Assembly (NCBI GenBank): GCA_947470805.1
Contig: CANIVU010000085.1
Span: forward strand, 1-39,866
DNA: 39,866 nt
Direction: 5' to 3'
From: Acidobacteriota bacterium
GTDB taxonomy: Bacteria > Acidobacteriota > Terriglobia > Bryobacterales > Bryobacteraceae
Positions 15,793 through 26,000 of this stretch are shown here, piece after piece. Below the pieces are notes generated by a model, which saw only the letters and a list, made by a program, of their open reading frames with translations, had not been told where the DNA came from and did no database searches. The position numbers were made by a program, and so were the translations under genes. Numbering within the stretch: position 1 is the first letter of the stretch; every line of letters begins with the position of its first letter.

Positions 15793-17408
15793 GAGGTGGG
15801 GCGCGGGCGGCGACGCTGGCGGCTGCGGTGCTGGCGCTGTTGGGCTTCTGGCTGGTGTGGCACTACGGGCACCGGGGCGTGATGGTCCTGGATCATTCGA
15901 TCGTCTTTGACGGCGGGTATCGCGTTTACCTGGGGCAGACCTACTACAAGGATTTCTATGCGGCCTACATGCCGGGGGCGCTGTGGGTGCAGGCGGCGGC
16001 GTTCCATCTGTTTGGGGTGAACTTTACGGCGATGGTGTTGCCGGCGGCGATATTGAATGCGATCGGTGTGGCGATGGCGGTTCGGATGGTGTGGGTGTTG
16101 TTGCCGGGCGCGTGGATGCCGCCGGCGGTGGCGGGGCTGTTGACGGCGGTATGGTTTCAGGCGCCGTATGGCGCGGTGATGCATGAGCAGTTGTCGTTTT
16201 TTGCCTGTCTGGTGGCGGTATTTGTGTTGGTGGAGGCGACGGTGGTGGGCGGGTGGCTGGTGCGGTGGAGCGGGGTGGGGCATGCGCTGGCGGGCGTGGC
16301 GGTGGTGGCGGCGGTGTTGTGCAAACAGAACGCGGGCGGGTTGACGGGGTTGTTGGCGGTGGGGTTGGTGGTGGCGGGCGCGGTGCCGCAGTGGCGATTG
16401 TTGCTGGTGCGGATGGCGTGGTTTGCCGTGGGGATTGTGGCGGGGTTGGCGCCATTTCTGGCGTGGGTGCGGTTCGTGTCCGACTGGGACAAGTTTGTGA
16501 TTCACGCGATTTTGACGCCGTTGTCGCTGGGGGGCGAGCGGGCGCCGCGGACGGCGTCGCGGTTGATTAAGATGCTGTCGACGTGGGATTGGGCGGCGTT
16601 TCCGGTGGGGGCGGTTTCGGGCGTGGTGTGGCTGGTGGCGGCGGTGGCGATTGCGTTCGCGATGCGGCGGCGTGAGGATATCGGGCTGCGGCTGGCGGGG
16701 GTGTTGGGGCCGGCGTTGCTGGTGTTCATGTCGATTTTTCGCCGGACGGCGTTGAACGATGAAGAGAACTGTCTGCCGTTTATCGGGCTGGCGTTGGGGC
16801 TGGCGGTGGGGATTGTGTCCTATTTGTTGCGGGGTAGCGAGGAGGCGGACCAGGATCGAAAGACCGTGGCGCGGGCGATGACGGTGCCGATGGCGATGCT
16901 GGTGGCGGGGTTGCTGATGTATGGGTATCAGAGCGTGGCGGTGCGGCGTGTGCATGAGTTCGACGCGGCGACACGATTTACAGAGCATTTGACGATTCCG
17001 GGGGCGGAGCGGGTGGTGTGGGGCGAACCGACGAAGTCGGGCAAGGCGGTGGTGACGCGGCAAGAGTTCGAAGCGCTGTATTCTTATCTGGCCTCTCGGA
17101 AGGGCAACTTTCTGATCTACGACGACGCCACGATTTTCTACGGCCTGTTGGGCCGGACGCCGCCACAGCCGGTGCTGTTCTTTCTGGCGGGGCATACGTT
17201 CCGGGTGGCGGATATACCGCGATTGGACGGTGAGATTCTGGATGGATTGCAGCGCAATGACGTGCGGACGATTGTGGTGGAGGATTCCTCTTTTATGGAG
17301 CAGACACCGCCGTTGGAGATCTTTCCGCGGGTGGGGGCGTGGTTCCATTCCGAGTTCAAAATGGTGCGGAAGATTGGGATGTATCAGTTGTGGGAGCGGG
17401 TAGGGTGA
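15789..17408 (+). CDS. Multi-pass membrane GT-C-like glycosyltransferase (PMT/ArnT-type), putative
   Basis: This is a 539-residue integral membrane protein. The N-terminus is a transmembrane helix (LAAAVLALLGFWLVWHYG), followed by a periplasmic loop with FDGGYRVYLGQTYYKDFYAA, the position where GT-C enzymes carry a catalytic Asp and a G-x-x-PYxD-like motif. About ten further hydrophobic helices follow (to about 390), then a soluble C-terminal domain (about 400-539). It would transfer a sugar from a polyprenyl-phosphate donor on the periplasmic side. The ATG at 15789 overlaps the stop of the methyltransferase-glycosyltransferase gene (ATGA), so both are coupled and probably act on one lipid-linked or surface glycan. 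Family assignment is by architecture, not by a strong signature. Confidence 0.62.
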   Translation: MRGGARAATLAAAVLALLGFWLVWHYGHRGVMVLDHSIVFDGGYRVYLGQTYYKDFYAAYMPGALWVQAAAFHLFGVNFTAMVLPAAILNAIGVAMAVRMVWVLLPGAWMPPAVAGLLTAVWFQAPYGAVMHEQLSFFACLVAVFVLVEATVVGGWLVRWSGVGHALAGVAVVAAVLCKQNAGGLTGLLAVGLVVAGAVPQWRLLLVRMAWFAVGIVAGLAPFLAWVRFVSDWDKFVIHAILTPLSLGGERAPRTASRLIKMLSTWDWAAFPVGAVSGVVWLVAAVAIAFAMRRREDIGLRLAGVLGPALLVFMSIFRRTALNDEENCLPFIGLALGLAVGIVSYLLRGSEEADQDRKTVARAMTVPMAMLVAGLLMYGYQSVAVRRVHEFDAATRFTEHLTIPGAERVVWGEPTKSGKAVVTRQEFEALYSYLASRKGNFLIYDDATIFYGLLGRTPPQPVLFFLAGHTFRVADIPRLDGEILDGLQRNDVRTIVVEDSSFMEQTPPLEIFPRVGAWFHSEFKMVRKIGMYQLWERVG

Positions 17409-17588
17409 CGAGGGTGCCGGTGCGGATTCGTCATCGAAGGAGATCATTTCGGCGTCTTCGCCGATCCTGAACTCCTGATTCTGGAGGACACCGAGAATAA
17501 CTCCGAGTCGGTGGTTCTGGCGGCGGGCTTTGGAATACTCGCGGCGCGCTGGGCGACAGGGGACAGTTTTGCATATACTGGCGTGACC

Positions 17589-20500
17589 ATGTCGTGCTTC
17601 CGACTACTTTTTCTGACGGGCCTGCTTTGCGGCTCCGCGCTTTTTTCTCAGACTGCTTCCATTACGGGACGGGTGGCCGATGCCACCGGTGCGGTGGCGC
17701 CGGGGGCCAAGGTCACGGCGACTTCGGCGGCCAGTGGGGCCGAGGTCAGCACGGAGACGAACGGCCAGGGACTGTATAACTTCCCGGCGTTGTTACCGGG
17801 TGTTTATTCGGTTGGCGTGAGTAAGTCCGGGTTCCAATCGATACGGCAGACGGATGTGCAGTTAGTGGTGCAGCAGGTGGCGCGGCTGGACTTTACGTTG
17901 CAGATTGGGCAGGTGAGCGACCGGATTGAGGTGCAGGCACAGAGTATCGTGCTGGACACGGATTCGTCGACGACGGGGCAGGTGGTGCAGAGTAAGCAGG
18001 TGACGGAGTTGCCGCTGCTGGGACGGAACACGTATGCGCTGGCGATGCTGGTGCCGGGGGTGAGGCCGTCGGCGGGCGTGAACCAGTTGGTGGTGGACCA
18101 GATCAGCACGGTTTCCTATGCGATTAACGGGCAGCGGGCAAGTGCGAACGAATTCCTGCTGGACGGGGCGCCGAACTCGGCGCCGTCGCAGAACCAGCCC
18201 GTGATTAACGCCAACCCGGACACGGTGCAGGAGTTCAAGGTGGAGACGAACGGGTTTGCGGCGGAGTACGGGCGGGCGGCGGGCGGGGTGTTTAACGTCG
18301 TTACTCGCGGGGGGACGAATAACTATCATTTTTCGCTCTATGAGTTTTTACGGAACGACAAATTGAATGCGAATGACTTCTTTGCCAACCAGAGCGGGCA
18401 GCAGCGGCCGCCGTTTAAGTTCAACCAGTTTGGCGGGACGATTGGCGGACCGGTGACGATTCCGAAAGTGTACGACGGGAAGAACAAAACGTTCTTTTTT
18501 GTTGGCGTGGAGTCCGTGCGGTTTGTGCAGGGGCTGACGTTCATTGGGACGACGCCGCGGGCGCCGGAGTTGAGCGGCGATTTTTCGAATATGCGAAACG
18601 CGGCTGGGGCGCTGTTTACGATTTATGACCCGTTAACGACGGTGACGGCGAACGGGGCGACGACGCGGACGCCGTTCGCGGGCGGGCGGATTCCGGCGAA
18701 CCGGATTGACCCGGTGGCGGCGAAGGTGTCGAAGTATTTTCCGGTACCGAACGCGGCGGGGTCGAATGCGTTCACGGGGGTGAATAACTACGCGCGGACG
18801 TCGGGGAATATTGTCAATAAAGATACGGTCAGTTATCGCGTTGATCATTACTTCAACGAGAAGAATCGGTTCTTTGCGCGGTATTCGGCGGATGATTCGC
18901 CGTTCATCCGAGCGGCTCCGTATGGGGCGGACAATCCGGCGTCGCCGGGGACGGGGCCGCAGACGTTCGGGCGGCGGAATTCGGTGGTTGAAGATACGCA
19001 TACGTTTAGCCCGAGCTTGCTGGGGACGGTGCGGTATTCGTATACGCGGCTATCGAATTTCCGGTCGGCGTTCAGCGAGCCGTTCGACATTGGGACGCTG
19101 GGGTTCCCGGCGGGTTTCGGGCCGCAGTTGGTGCCGCGGGCGTTCCCGAACTTCGGGTTGACGGGGTATAGCGCGAGCTCGTCGATCCCCAATATTATTA
19201 CGGGTGGGACGCTGGGGGCGACCGATGTGATCCGCCTGGGGAACGACACGCATGCGGTGCAGGCGAGCGTGAATAAAGTACTGACGCGGCATTCGCTGAA
19301 GGCTGGATTTGACTATCGCGCGGTGCGGTTCAACAACCTGCAGACTGGGGCGAACACGCCGGTGTTCACGTTCACGCAGGCGTTTACGCAAGGGCCGAAT
19401 CCGGCGGCATCGAGCGCGACGGCGGGGCATGCGCTGGCTTCGTTCTTGTTGGGTTATCCGGCAGCGGGGAGCGTGACGCCTTCGCCGGCGGTGGCGAACC
19501 AGACGAAGTATTTCGCCGGGTATTTACAGGATAGTTTTAAGGTTACTAGTAAGTTGACGTTGAACCTGGGTGTGCGATGGGAGATGGAGACGCCGCGGAC
19601 GGACCGGTTTGACCAGTTGACTAACTTCGACTATAACGCCAAGACGCCGTTGAACGTGCCGAGCCTGAATTTGAAGGGCGGGCTGACGTATGTGGGTGTG
19701 GGCGGGTTGCCGCGGACCAATACGAAGTATGACGGGAATAACTTCGCGCCGCGGTTCGGGTTTGCCTATCAGGCGGCGAAGAAGACGGTGATTCGCGGCG
19801 GGACGGGGTTGTTCTATTCGAGCATTACGGGGATCGGGAGCGGGCCGGGGGCGTTCGGGATTTCCGGATTCCAGACGACGACGGCGATGTTGACGAGCGT
19901 GGGGAACGCGGGGCTGGTGCCGTTGAACACGTTGAGCAATCCGTATCCGAGCGGGTTGTTGCAGGCGTCTGGGAGCAGCCAGGGGCTGGCGACGCTGTTG
20001 GGGCAGGGGATTACGTTTACCGATCGTGGGAACGTGACGCCGTATAGCGTGCAGTGGAATTTCAACATTCAGCGGGAACTGCCGGGGGCGGTGCTGCTGG
20101 AGGTGGGGTATCTGGGCAGCCACGGGTTGAAGATGCCGCAGAACCTGACGTTGAACCAGTTGCCGGATTCGGCGCTGGCGTTAGGAGATGGATTGCGGCA
20201 GTTGGTGCCGAATCCGTTTGCGGGACAGATTTCGTCGGGAATTCTGGCGGGGGCGACGGTGACGCGGGCGCAGCTTTTGCGGCCGTATCCGCAGTATGAC
20301 GGCGTGACGTCGGCGAATACGACGTGGGCGAGTTCGACGTATCACGCGATGACGGTGAAGGCGGAGAAGCGGTATTCAAAGGGACTGTCGGTGATGGGAT
20401 CTTACACGTATTCCAAGGCGATGGATAACGGGTTGGGGACGTTTGCCGGGGAATCGACGGGTGGGGTGGGTTTTCAGAACAACAATAACTTGCGGGCCGA

Positions 20501-21035
20501 GAAATCTGTTTCCGAGTTAGATCAGACGAACCGGATTGTGTTCAACACGGTGTATGAAGTACCGGCTTTTAAGAAGAACCGTTTGCTGGGCGGATGGCAG
20601 GTGGGTGTGATTTTCCTGGCGTATAGCGGGAATCCGTTGGGCGTGAGCAGTTCCGTGAACAATACATTTTCACAGGGCGGCGGGCAGCGGCCGAATTGGA
20701 CGGGTGTAAGTCCGCGGCTGGATAACCCGAGCTGGCAGCGGTGGTTTGATGTGACTCAGTTTACGAACCCGGCGCCGTACACGTTTGGGAATGCATCGCG
20801 GACTTATACGGGGCTACGGAGTGATCCGGCGCGGACGGTGGACGTTTCGCTGGTGAAGAATACGCGGTTGATGGAGAAGCTGAATTTGCAGTTCCGGGCG
20901 GAGTTCTTCAATTTGACCAATACGGTACGGTTTGCGCCGCCGAATGTTTCTTTGGGGAATGCGCAGTTTGGTGTTGTGAGCGCGATGGCGAATCAGCCGC
21001 GGGTGGTGCAGTTTGGGTTGAAGTTGGTGTATTAG
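17589..21035 (+). CDS. Oar-like TonB-dependent outer membrane receptor 2
   Basis: The protein has 1148 residues. The signal peptide (about 1-20, ends SALFSQ) leads into a carboxypeptidase-regulatory-like domain (about 22-105: ASITGRVADATGAVAPGAKV, then GLYNFPALLPGVYSVGVSKS). A plug region has the classic VTELPLLGRNTYALAMLVPG motif and VVDQ/FLLDGAPNSAPSQNQ, and FAAEYGRAAGGVFNVVTRGG precedes the barrel. The barrel ends in an aromatic residue (LKLVY), as BAM substrates do. This is the most canonical of the four receptors. The ATG at 17589 is chosen because the signal peptide begins there; the frame is open upstream to 17511 but that part resembles a decayed unrelated fragment. The ligand is unknown. 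A REP-like palindrome follows the stop. Confidence 0.92.
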   Translation: MSCFRLLFLTGLLCGSALFSQTASITGRVADATGAVAPGAKVTATSAASGAEVSTETNGQGLYNFPALLPGVYSVGVSKSGFQSIRQTDVQLVVQQVARLDFTLQIGQVSDRIEVQAQSIVLDTDSSTTGQVVQSKQVTELPLLGRNTYALAMLVPGVRPSAGVNQLVVDQISTVSYAINGQRASANEFLLDGAPNSAPSQNQPVINANPDTVQEFKVETNGFAAEYGRAAGGVFNVVTRGGTNNYHFSLYEFLRNDKLNANDFFANQSGQQRPPFKFNQFGGTIGGPVTIPKVYDGKNKTFFFVGVESVRFVQGLTFIGTTPRAPELSGDFSNMRNAAGALFTIYDPLTTVTANGATTRTPFAGGRIPANRIDPVAAKVSKYFPVPNAAGSNAFTGVNNYARTSGNIVNKDTVSYRVDHYFNEKNRFFARYSADDSPFIRAAPYGADNPASPGTGPQTFGRRNSVVEDTHTFSPSLLGTVRYSYTRLSNFRSAFSEPFDIGTLGFPAGFGPQLVPRAFPNFGLTGYSASSSIPNIITGGTLGATDVIRLGNDTHAVQASVNKVLTRHSLKAGFDYRAVRFNNLQTGANTPVFTFTQAFTQGPNPAASSATAGHALASFLLGYPAAGSVTPSPAVANQTKYFAGYLQDSFKVTSKLTLNLGVRWEMETPRTDRFDQLTNFDYNAKTPLNVPSLNLKGGLTYVGVGGLPRTNTKYDGNNFAPRFGFAYQAAKKTVIRGGTGLFYSSITGIGSGPGAFGISGFQTTTAMLTSVGNAGLVPLNTLSNPYPSGLLQASGSSQGLATLLGQGITFTDRGNVTPYSVQWNFNIQRELPGAVLLEVGYLGSHGLKMPQNLTLNQLPDSALALGDGLRQLVPNPFAGQISSGILAGATVTRAQLLRPYPQYDGVTSANTTWASSTYHAMTVKAEKRYSKGLSVMGSYTYSKAMDNGLGTFAGESTGGVGFQNNNNLRAEKSVSELDQTNRIVFNTVYEVPAFKKNRLLGGWQVGVIFLAYSGNPLGVSSSVNNTFSQGGGQRPNWTGVSPRLDNPSWQRWFDVTQFTNPAPYTFGNASRTYTGLRSDPARTVDVSLVKNTRLMEKLNLQFRAEFFNLTNTVRFAPPNVSLGNAQFGVVSAMANQPRVVQFGLKLVY

Positions 21036-21054
21036 GGAGGGGTTTCTGCTCTTC

Positions 21055-21152
21055 GGCCCTTCTGCGGGTAGTTTCGCGTCTCTGGGGGACACGCCTGTAG
21101 TTGGGTTATGGGCCGAATTGTGTCGGGGGTTTTGCCCGCCATGTCCCCCCGG
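21055..21152. repeat. Diverged single copy of the GGGGACAG palindromic repeat
   Basis: The sequence CTTCTGCGGGTAGTTTCGCG and the following GGGGGACA (21084-21091), GGGCCGAA, GGGGGTTTTGCCCG and TGTCCCCC (21142-21149) match the 1011-1365 unit in order and spacing: the inverted ends are 50 bp apart here and 47 bp apart there. It lies between convergent genes (receptor 2 and a sulfatase), the usual place for REP-type elements, and may end both transcripts. Confidence 0.7.
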
Positions 21153-21188
21153 GGTGAGGTTGCCAGCCACTCCCCTGGGGGCCTATCG

Positions 21189-22931
21189 CTATAGGGCCTG
21201 GTTGTAGGTGGGACGGCGCCCCATGGGGGCTTCCAGCAGCGGGAGGGCGCCGTTTTCCTTGGCTTCGGACCACCATAACTTCTTCAGTTCTTCGAGCTTT
21301 TCTGGGTATTTCGCGGCTACGTTGTCGGACTCTGAGAAGTCGACGTCGGTGTGGTAGAGCTCCCACTTATCGGCGTCGAAGTTGCCGCCGGGGGTGTGGA
21401 TGCCGACGGCTTTCCAGCCGTTGTGCCAGATGCCGCGGCTGCCCCAGAGTTCGTAGTATTGACGGTCGCGGGGGTGGGGCGCAGCGGGGTTGGTGAAGGT
21501 CGATTTGATGCTCTTGCCCTGCAGGGGCATTTGGCAGACTCCGGCGAAGACTTCCGGGGCGGGGATGCCGGTGATGTCGAGGACGGTGGGGGTGATGTCG
21601 ATGACGTCGACGAACTGTTTGCGGATGCCGGGTTGGGGGATGCCGGCGGGCCAGGAGCAGATGAACGGGGTTTGCACGCCGCCGGCGTAGGGCCAGAGTT
21701 TGTAGAACTTGAAGGGCGTGCAGGAGGCGGCGGCCCAGGAGCGCTGGTAGAGGGGCTGGGTGGTGGGCGTGCCGAGTTCGTCGAGGCGCTGGTGCATTTG
21801 GGCGATGGTCGTCGGGTCGCCGTAGGGGCGGAGGAAGCCGCCTTTGTTGCCGGCTTCGGGTGCGCCGCCGTTGTCGGACATTAGGAAAATGGCCGTGTTC
21901 TCGAAGAGATTGTTGTCTTTGAGGTATTTGACGACGCGGCCGATTTGCTCGTCGGTATGTTCGAGGAAGCCGGCGTAGGCGGCCATGAAGCGGGAGAAGA
22001 CGGCGCGGTCCTGTTCGGGAAGTCCGTCCCAGGCGGGGTCGCCGGGGTTACGCGGGGGGAGCTTGGTGTTGGCGGGGATGACGCCCAGGGCGAGCTGGCG
22101 TTTGTGGCGGTCCTCGCGGGTTTTGTCCCAGCCCTTTTCGAAGGTTTTGGCGTATTTGTCGGTGTAGGATTTGGGGACTTGGACGGGGGCGTGGGTGGCG
22201 CCGTAGGCGAGGTAGAGGAAGAAGGGTTTCTTGGCGTCGGCGGTGCGGTGGTCACTCAGCATTTTGAGCGACTGGCTGGTGATGTCGACGGAGAAGTGAT
22301 AGCCGGGGGTGGCGGGGGCGGGGATGGCGTGGTTGTCTTCGATGAGGTCGGGTTTGTACTGGTCGGTCCAGCCGGAGAGGAAGCCGTACCAGCGGTGAAA
22401 GCCTTTTTGGAGGGGCCAGTGGGTGCGGTCGCCCGAAGGTTTGCTGTCGGCGGTGGGGTTGAGGTGCCACTTGCCTGCGCCGTAGGTGGAGTAGCCGTTG
22501 GTGGAGAGGATTTGGGCGACGGTGGCGGCGGCTGGGGTGACGCGGCCGCGGGAGTGGGGGTAGCCCTGGTCGGGGCCGGCGAGTTCCTTCATGCCGACGG
22601 CGTGGCTGTTGCGGCCGGTGAGGAGGGCGGCGCGCGTGGGGGAGCAGATGGCCTTGGTGTGGAAGTTGTTATAGAGCAGGCCGGCGGCGGCGAGGGAGTC
22701 GATGTTGGGGGTGTCGACTTCGGAGCCGAAACAGTGGAGGTCGGAGAAGCCGGTGTCGTCCAGGAGGATGTATACGATGTTGGGGGAGGCGGGTTTGGGC
22801 TCGGGGAGGGGGGCGGGTTTGGAGTCCGCGGCGAAGCGGCCGATGGTGCCTTGGAACTGGATGGGGACGGGGGCGGGGCAGGCGAGGAGGAGGGTGGAGA
22901 AGAGTTGGCGGCGGGAGAGGCGGCTTGGCAT
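21189..22931 (-). CDS. Tat-exported sulfatase (arylsulfatase family) 1
   Basis: This 580-residue type I sulfatase hydrolyses sulfate esters in the periplasm. It starts with a Tat-like signal (MPSRLSRRQLFSTLLLACPA). The catalytic domain holds metal ligands Asp58-Asp59 (YILLDDTGFSD), the formylglycine motif Cys96-Ser-Pro-Thr-Arg100 followed by AALLTGR, the YGAGKWHL segment with its Lys/His, and FLMSDNGG. Cys96 must be converted to formylglycine by an FGE or anSME enzyme, which is not in this window. The ATG at 22931 is preferred over a TTG at 22967 because the Tat signal begins there. It lies directly downstream of the receptor 3 transcript, but a terminator separates them. Many Acidobacteria pair sulfatases with Oar-like receptors; the substrate could be a sulfated polysaccharide. 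Confidence 0.92.
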   Translation of the reverse strand: MPSRLSRRQLFSTLLLACPAPVPIQFQGTIGRFAADSKPAPLPEPKPASPNIVYILLDDTGFSDLHCFGSEVDTPNIDSLAAAGLLYNNFHTKAICSPTRAALLTGRNSHAVGMKELAGPDQGYPHSRGRVTPAAATVAQILSTNGYSTYGAGKWHLNPTADSKPSGDRTHWPLQKGFHRWYGFLSGWTDQYKPDLIEDNHAIPAPATPGYHFSVDITSQSLKMLSDHRTADAKKPFFLYLAYGATHAPVQVPKSYTDKYAKTFEKGWDKTREDRHKRQLALGVIPANTKLPPRNPGDPAWDGLPEQDRAVFSRFMAAYAGFLEHTDEQIGRVVKYLKDNNLFENTAIFLMSDNGGAPEAGNKGGFLRPYGDPTTIAQMHQRLDELGTPTTQPLYQRSWAAASCTPFKFYKLWPYAGGVQTPFICSWPAGIPQPGIRKQFVDVIDITPTVLDITGIPAPEVFAGVCQMPLQGKSIKSTFTNPAAPHPRDRQYYELWGSRGIWHNGWKAVGIHTPGGNFDADKWELYHTDVDFSESDNVAAKYPEKLEELKKLWWSEAKENGALPLLEAPMGRRPTYNQAL

Positions 22932-22970
22932 CCTGACTATCGTGTAACAGCGGGCGGGGGAATGCAATGG

Positions 22971-23000
22971 AAAGCCCGCGGCTTTGGGGCCGCGGGCTTT
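22971..23000 (-). terminator. Hairpin terminator after receptor 3 (also readable from the other strand)
   Basis: The arms AAAGCCCGCGGC and GCCGCGGGCTTT form a 12-bp stem with loop TTGGGG. It lies 20 nt beyond the receptor 3 stop codon and 40 nt before the sulfatase start. Read on the minus strand the stem ends in only three T, so termination is likely but the tail is short. Confidence 0.7.
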
Positions 23001-23020
23001 GTTAGTCGGTATTGGGTTTG

Positions 23021-26000
23021 TTAGAACCGGTAGCGGATGGCTAACTGGACTTGGCGGGCATCACCGGCGGCGGTGATGTTGCCGAAGGTGGAGGAGCCGA
23101 AGTTGGTTACGGGGTTGGCGAAGTTGACGGTGTTGAAGGCGTTGAAGGCCTCCAGCCGCAGGTCGATGGCGGAGCCTTCGGTGACGGCGAAGCGTTTCAC
23201 CAGGCTGAAGTTGACGTTGAAGAGCTTGGGCCCCAAGGCGACGTTGCGCTGGGAGTTGCCGGGGGTGTTGACGGGCTGGACGGCGAAGGCGGAGGCGCTG
23301 AGGAATTTCAGGCGGTCCGTCTTCGGGTCGATGCCGGAGTTCGCGATGCCGATGCGGTTGGGGCGGATGCCGCCGCCGTTGCGACCGAAGAACGTGTAGT
23401 TCTGGTTGGTGGCGGGGTTAACGCCGGTGCCGGCGAGGGTGACGTTGATTGGGAGGCCGGTGCGGGTGCTGACGATGTTCGAGATCTGCCAGCCGCCGAT
23501 GAGGGCGTCCGTTACTTTGTTCCAGTTATTGCCGAACTTATGGCCGCGGCCGATGGGGAGCGTGTAGACGTTGGTCCAGGTGAAGCGCTGGCGGGGCGTC
23601 TGGCTCTGAGGGCCGCGTTCGGCGGCTAAGTTATCCAGATACTGCGGCTGGGTGCCGGCATCGTAGGCGCCGGCTTCGTCGATGGCGCTGGCGTAGGTGT
23701 AACTTACCAGCGAGTAGAGACCCTTGGACATCTGCTTCTCGTATTTGAGCTGCAGGGAGTTGTACCAGGAGCGGGCGCGGGTGGCGCCCATGGTGATCTG
23801 GGTCCACTGGGGATAGGGACGGTTGGCGGGGACGGTGCCATCGACGCCCCAGGGGGTCTGGTTGAGCGCGTAAGTGAACTGGAGGTTCTTGCCGCGGTTG
23901 CCGACGTAGGCGACTTCGAAGGTCGAGTTCGCGGGCAGGAGGTACTGCAGTGCGACGTTGAACTGTTGGACGCGGGCGGCGTGGAAGTCCTTTTCACGGG
24001 CGCGGAGGGAGATGATGCTGGTGTTGATGTTGGTGAAGATGCCGTTGGGAACGGGATCGGAAAGCTTGAACGGCGGCGGGCCGGAGCCGACCTGGGCGAG
24101 GGTGACGGGGATCAACTGAGGCGGGTTGAGGGGCAGGTTGATGTCCGAACCGAAGATATCTTCGCCGGAGAAGAAGAATCCGTAGCCGCCGCGGAGGACC
24201 AGTTTCTGCGGTTTGATCTGCCATGCGGCACCGATGCGGGGACCAATATTCGAGTGATCAGGACTTACTAAGTAGTCTTTGTCACCAGTGGGGTAGACCA
24301 GCTTACCGGACTGGGGGTCGAAGTTAATGTTCTGGATTGGCTTCTTGCCGTAGTAGGGGGTGGTGTATTCGTAGCGGAGACCCATGTTGAGGGTGAGCGA
24401 CGGGTTGACCTTCCAATCGTCCTGGAAGTAGCCGGCGTAGGCCTTTTGCAGCTGTTCGACGTTGGTTTGGGTGTTGGCGTCGAATTGCTGGAGATAGCCA
24501 ACGAGGACGTCGGCCATGGCTTCTCCGGTGAAACGTCCGCCGAAGGAGTAGTTGGGGACGGTGCGGGTGAGGTCCTGGAAAAGGTTGTTCTTCTGGCGGG
24601 TTTCAAAGCCCATGCGCATGGTGTGGGCGCCGCGGATGACGGAGAGGGAGTTCAGGAACTGGAAGAGTTCCGGGGCCTGGAACTGTGGGCGGAAGTTACG
24701 GGTTCCGAGTGAGTTGTAGTTACTCACCGAGATTTGCGGGATGCCGCCGTTGCCTTTGGCGATGGCTTCCGGGGGGATGTTCTTGAAACCGAAGGCGGCG
24801 GCGCCGGGGCCGGTGATGCCGGGGTTCGTGAAAGTGGCGTATGTGCGGTTGTAGCCGAAGCGGAAGACGTTCACGACGGCCGGGGAGATGGTGCGGGTCC
24901 AGGTGGCGCCGTAGGAGTGGTTGGAGTTGAACTGGCCGCCCTGGTTGTTGGCACCATCGGCGGGGCCGTCGAAGAGGGCGTCGCGGTAGATGTCCTGGCG
25001 GAGGTAGCTCCAGCGGAGGGAGAAGATGTCCTTGGAGCTGAGGTTGTAATCGCTCTTAATGTCGCTCTTGTGGGTATCTTCTTTGCCGGCGCGGGAGACG
25101 CCGTAGTTATTGATGTTCTGGCCGCTGGCGGCGATGGAGCCGGTTTGGTTGGCTTTGGGATAGAGGTCGATGAGCTTTTTACCGAGGGCGTCGAAGCGGG
25201 AGGCGGGGATGGCGTTATTGGGATAGGGGACCTTGGTGTCCGGGTCCGTAACAGCGCGGTAGAAGACGCCGGATTTCTGGGCCTCGGTGGGGACGGTGAC
25301 GAGGAACGCGTTGGCGAAGGACTGTTTGAAGCCTTCGTAGTCGCCGAAGAAGAAGAGCTTGTTTTTGACGACGGGGCCGCCGATGGTGCCGCCGTATTGG
25401 TTCCAGGTGAGGTCGGGCTTGGCGGCGCCGATGAGGTTGTTGGTCCAGGGGGTGGCGGCGAGGGCGGTGTCCCGGTTGTAGTACCAGCCGGAGCCGTGGA
25501 GCTGGTTGGTGCCGCTTTTGATGACGACGTTGATGGCGGCTCCGGCGGAGCGGCCGAATTCGGCGGAGTAGGAATTTGTTTGGACTTTGAATTCGCTAAT
25601 GGCGTCGGGCGAGGGCTGGACGACCTGGGCGGAGAGGGCCTGGGCGTTGGTGGTGCCCTGGTTGTTGTCAACACCATCGATGATGAAGTTGTTCTGGGCC
25701 TGGTAGTTGCCATTGACGACGAACCAGCCGGGGCCGCGGGTGGTGGTGAGGACGGTGCTTTCGGTGGCGCCGGGGACGAGGAGGGCCAAGTCTGTGTAGC
25801 GGCGGGCGGCGAGGGGGAGTTCGACGGCGATGGAGCCGCGGATGACTTGGCCGAGGGAGCCCTGTTCGGACTGGACGATATCGGCCGAGGCGGAGACTTC
25901 GACCGATTCCGAGACGGAGGCGACCTGGAGATTGACGCGGACGAGTTTGCGTTCGTCAACTTCGAGTTGGAGGCCGGTGACGCGAGTTTGCTGGAAGCCG

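Noticed and set aside
15570-17447. 625-residue Arg/His/Pro-rich minus-strand frame
   Set aside because: Antisense shadow of the GT2 C-terminus and the GT-C-like gene; low-complexity composition and no domain.
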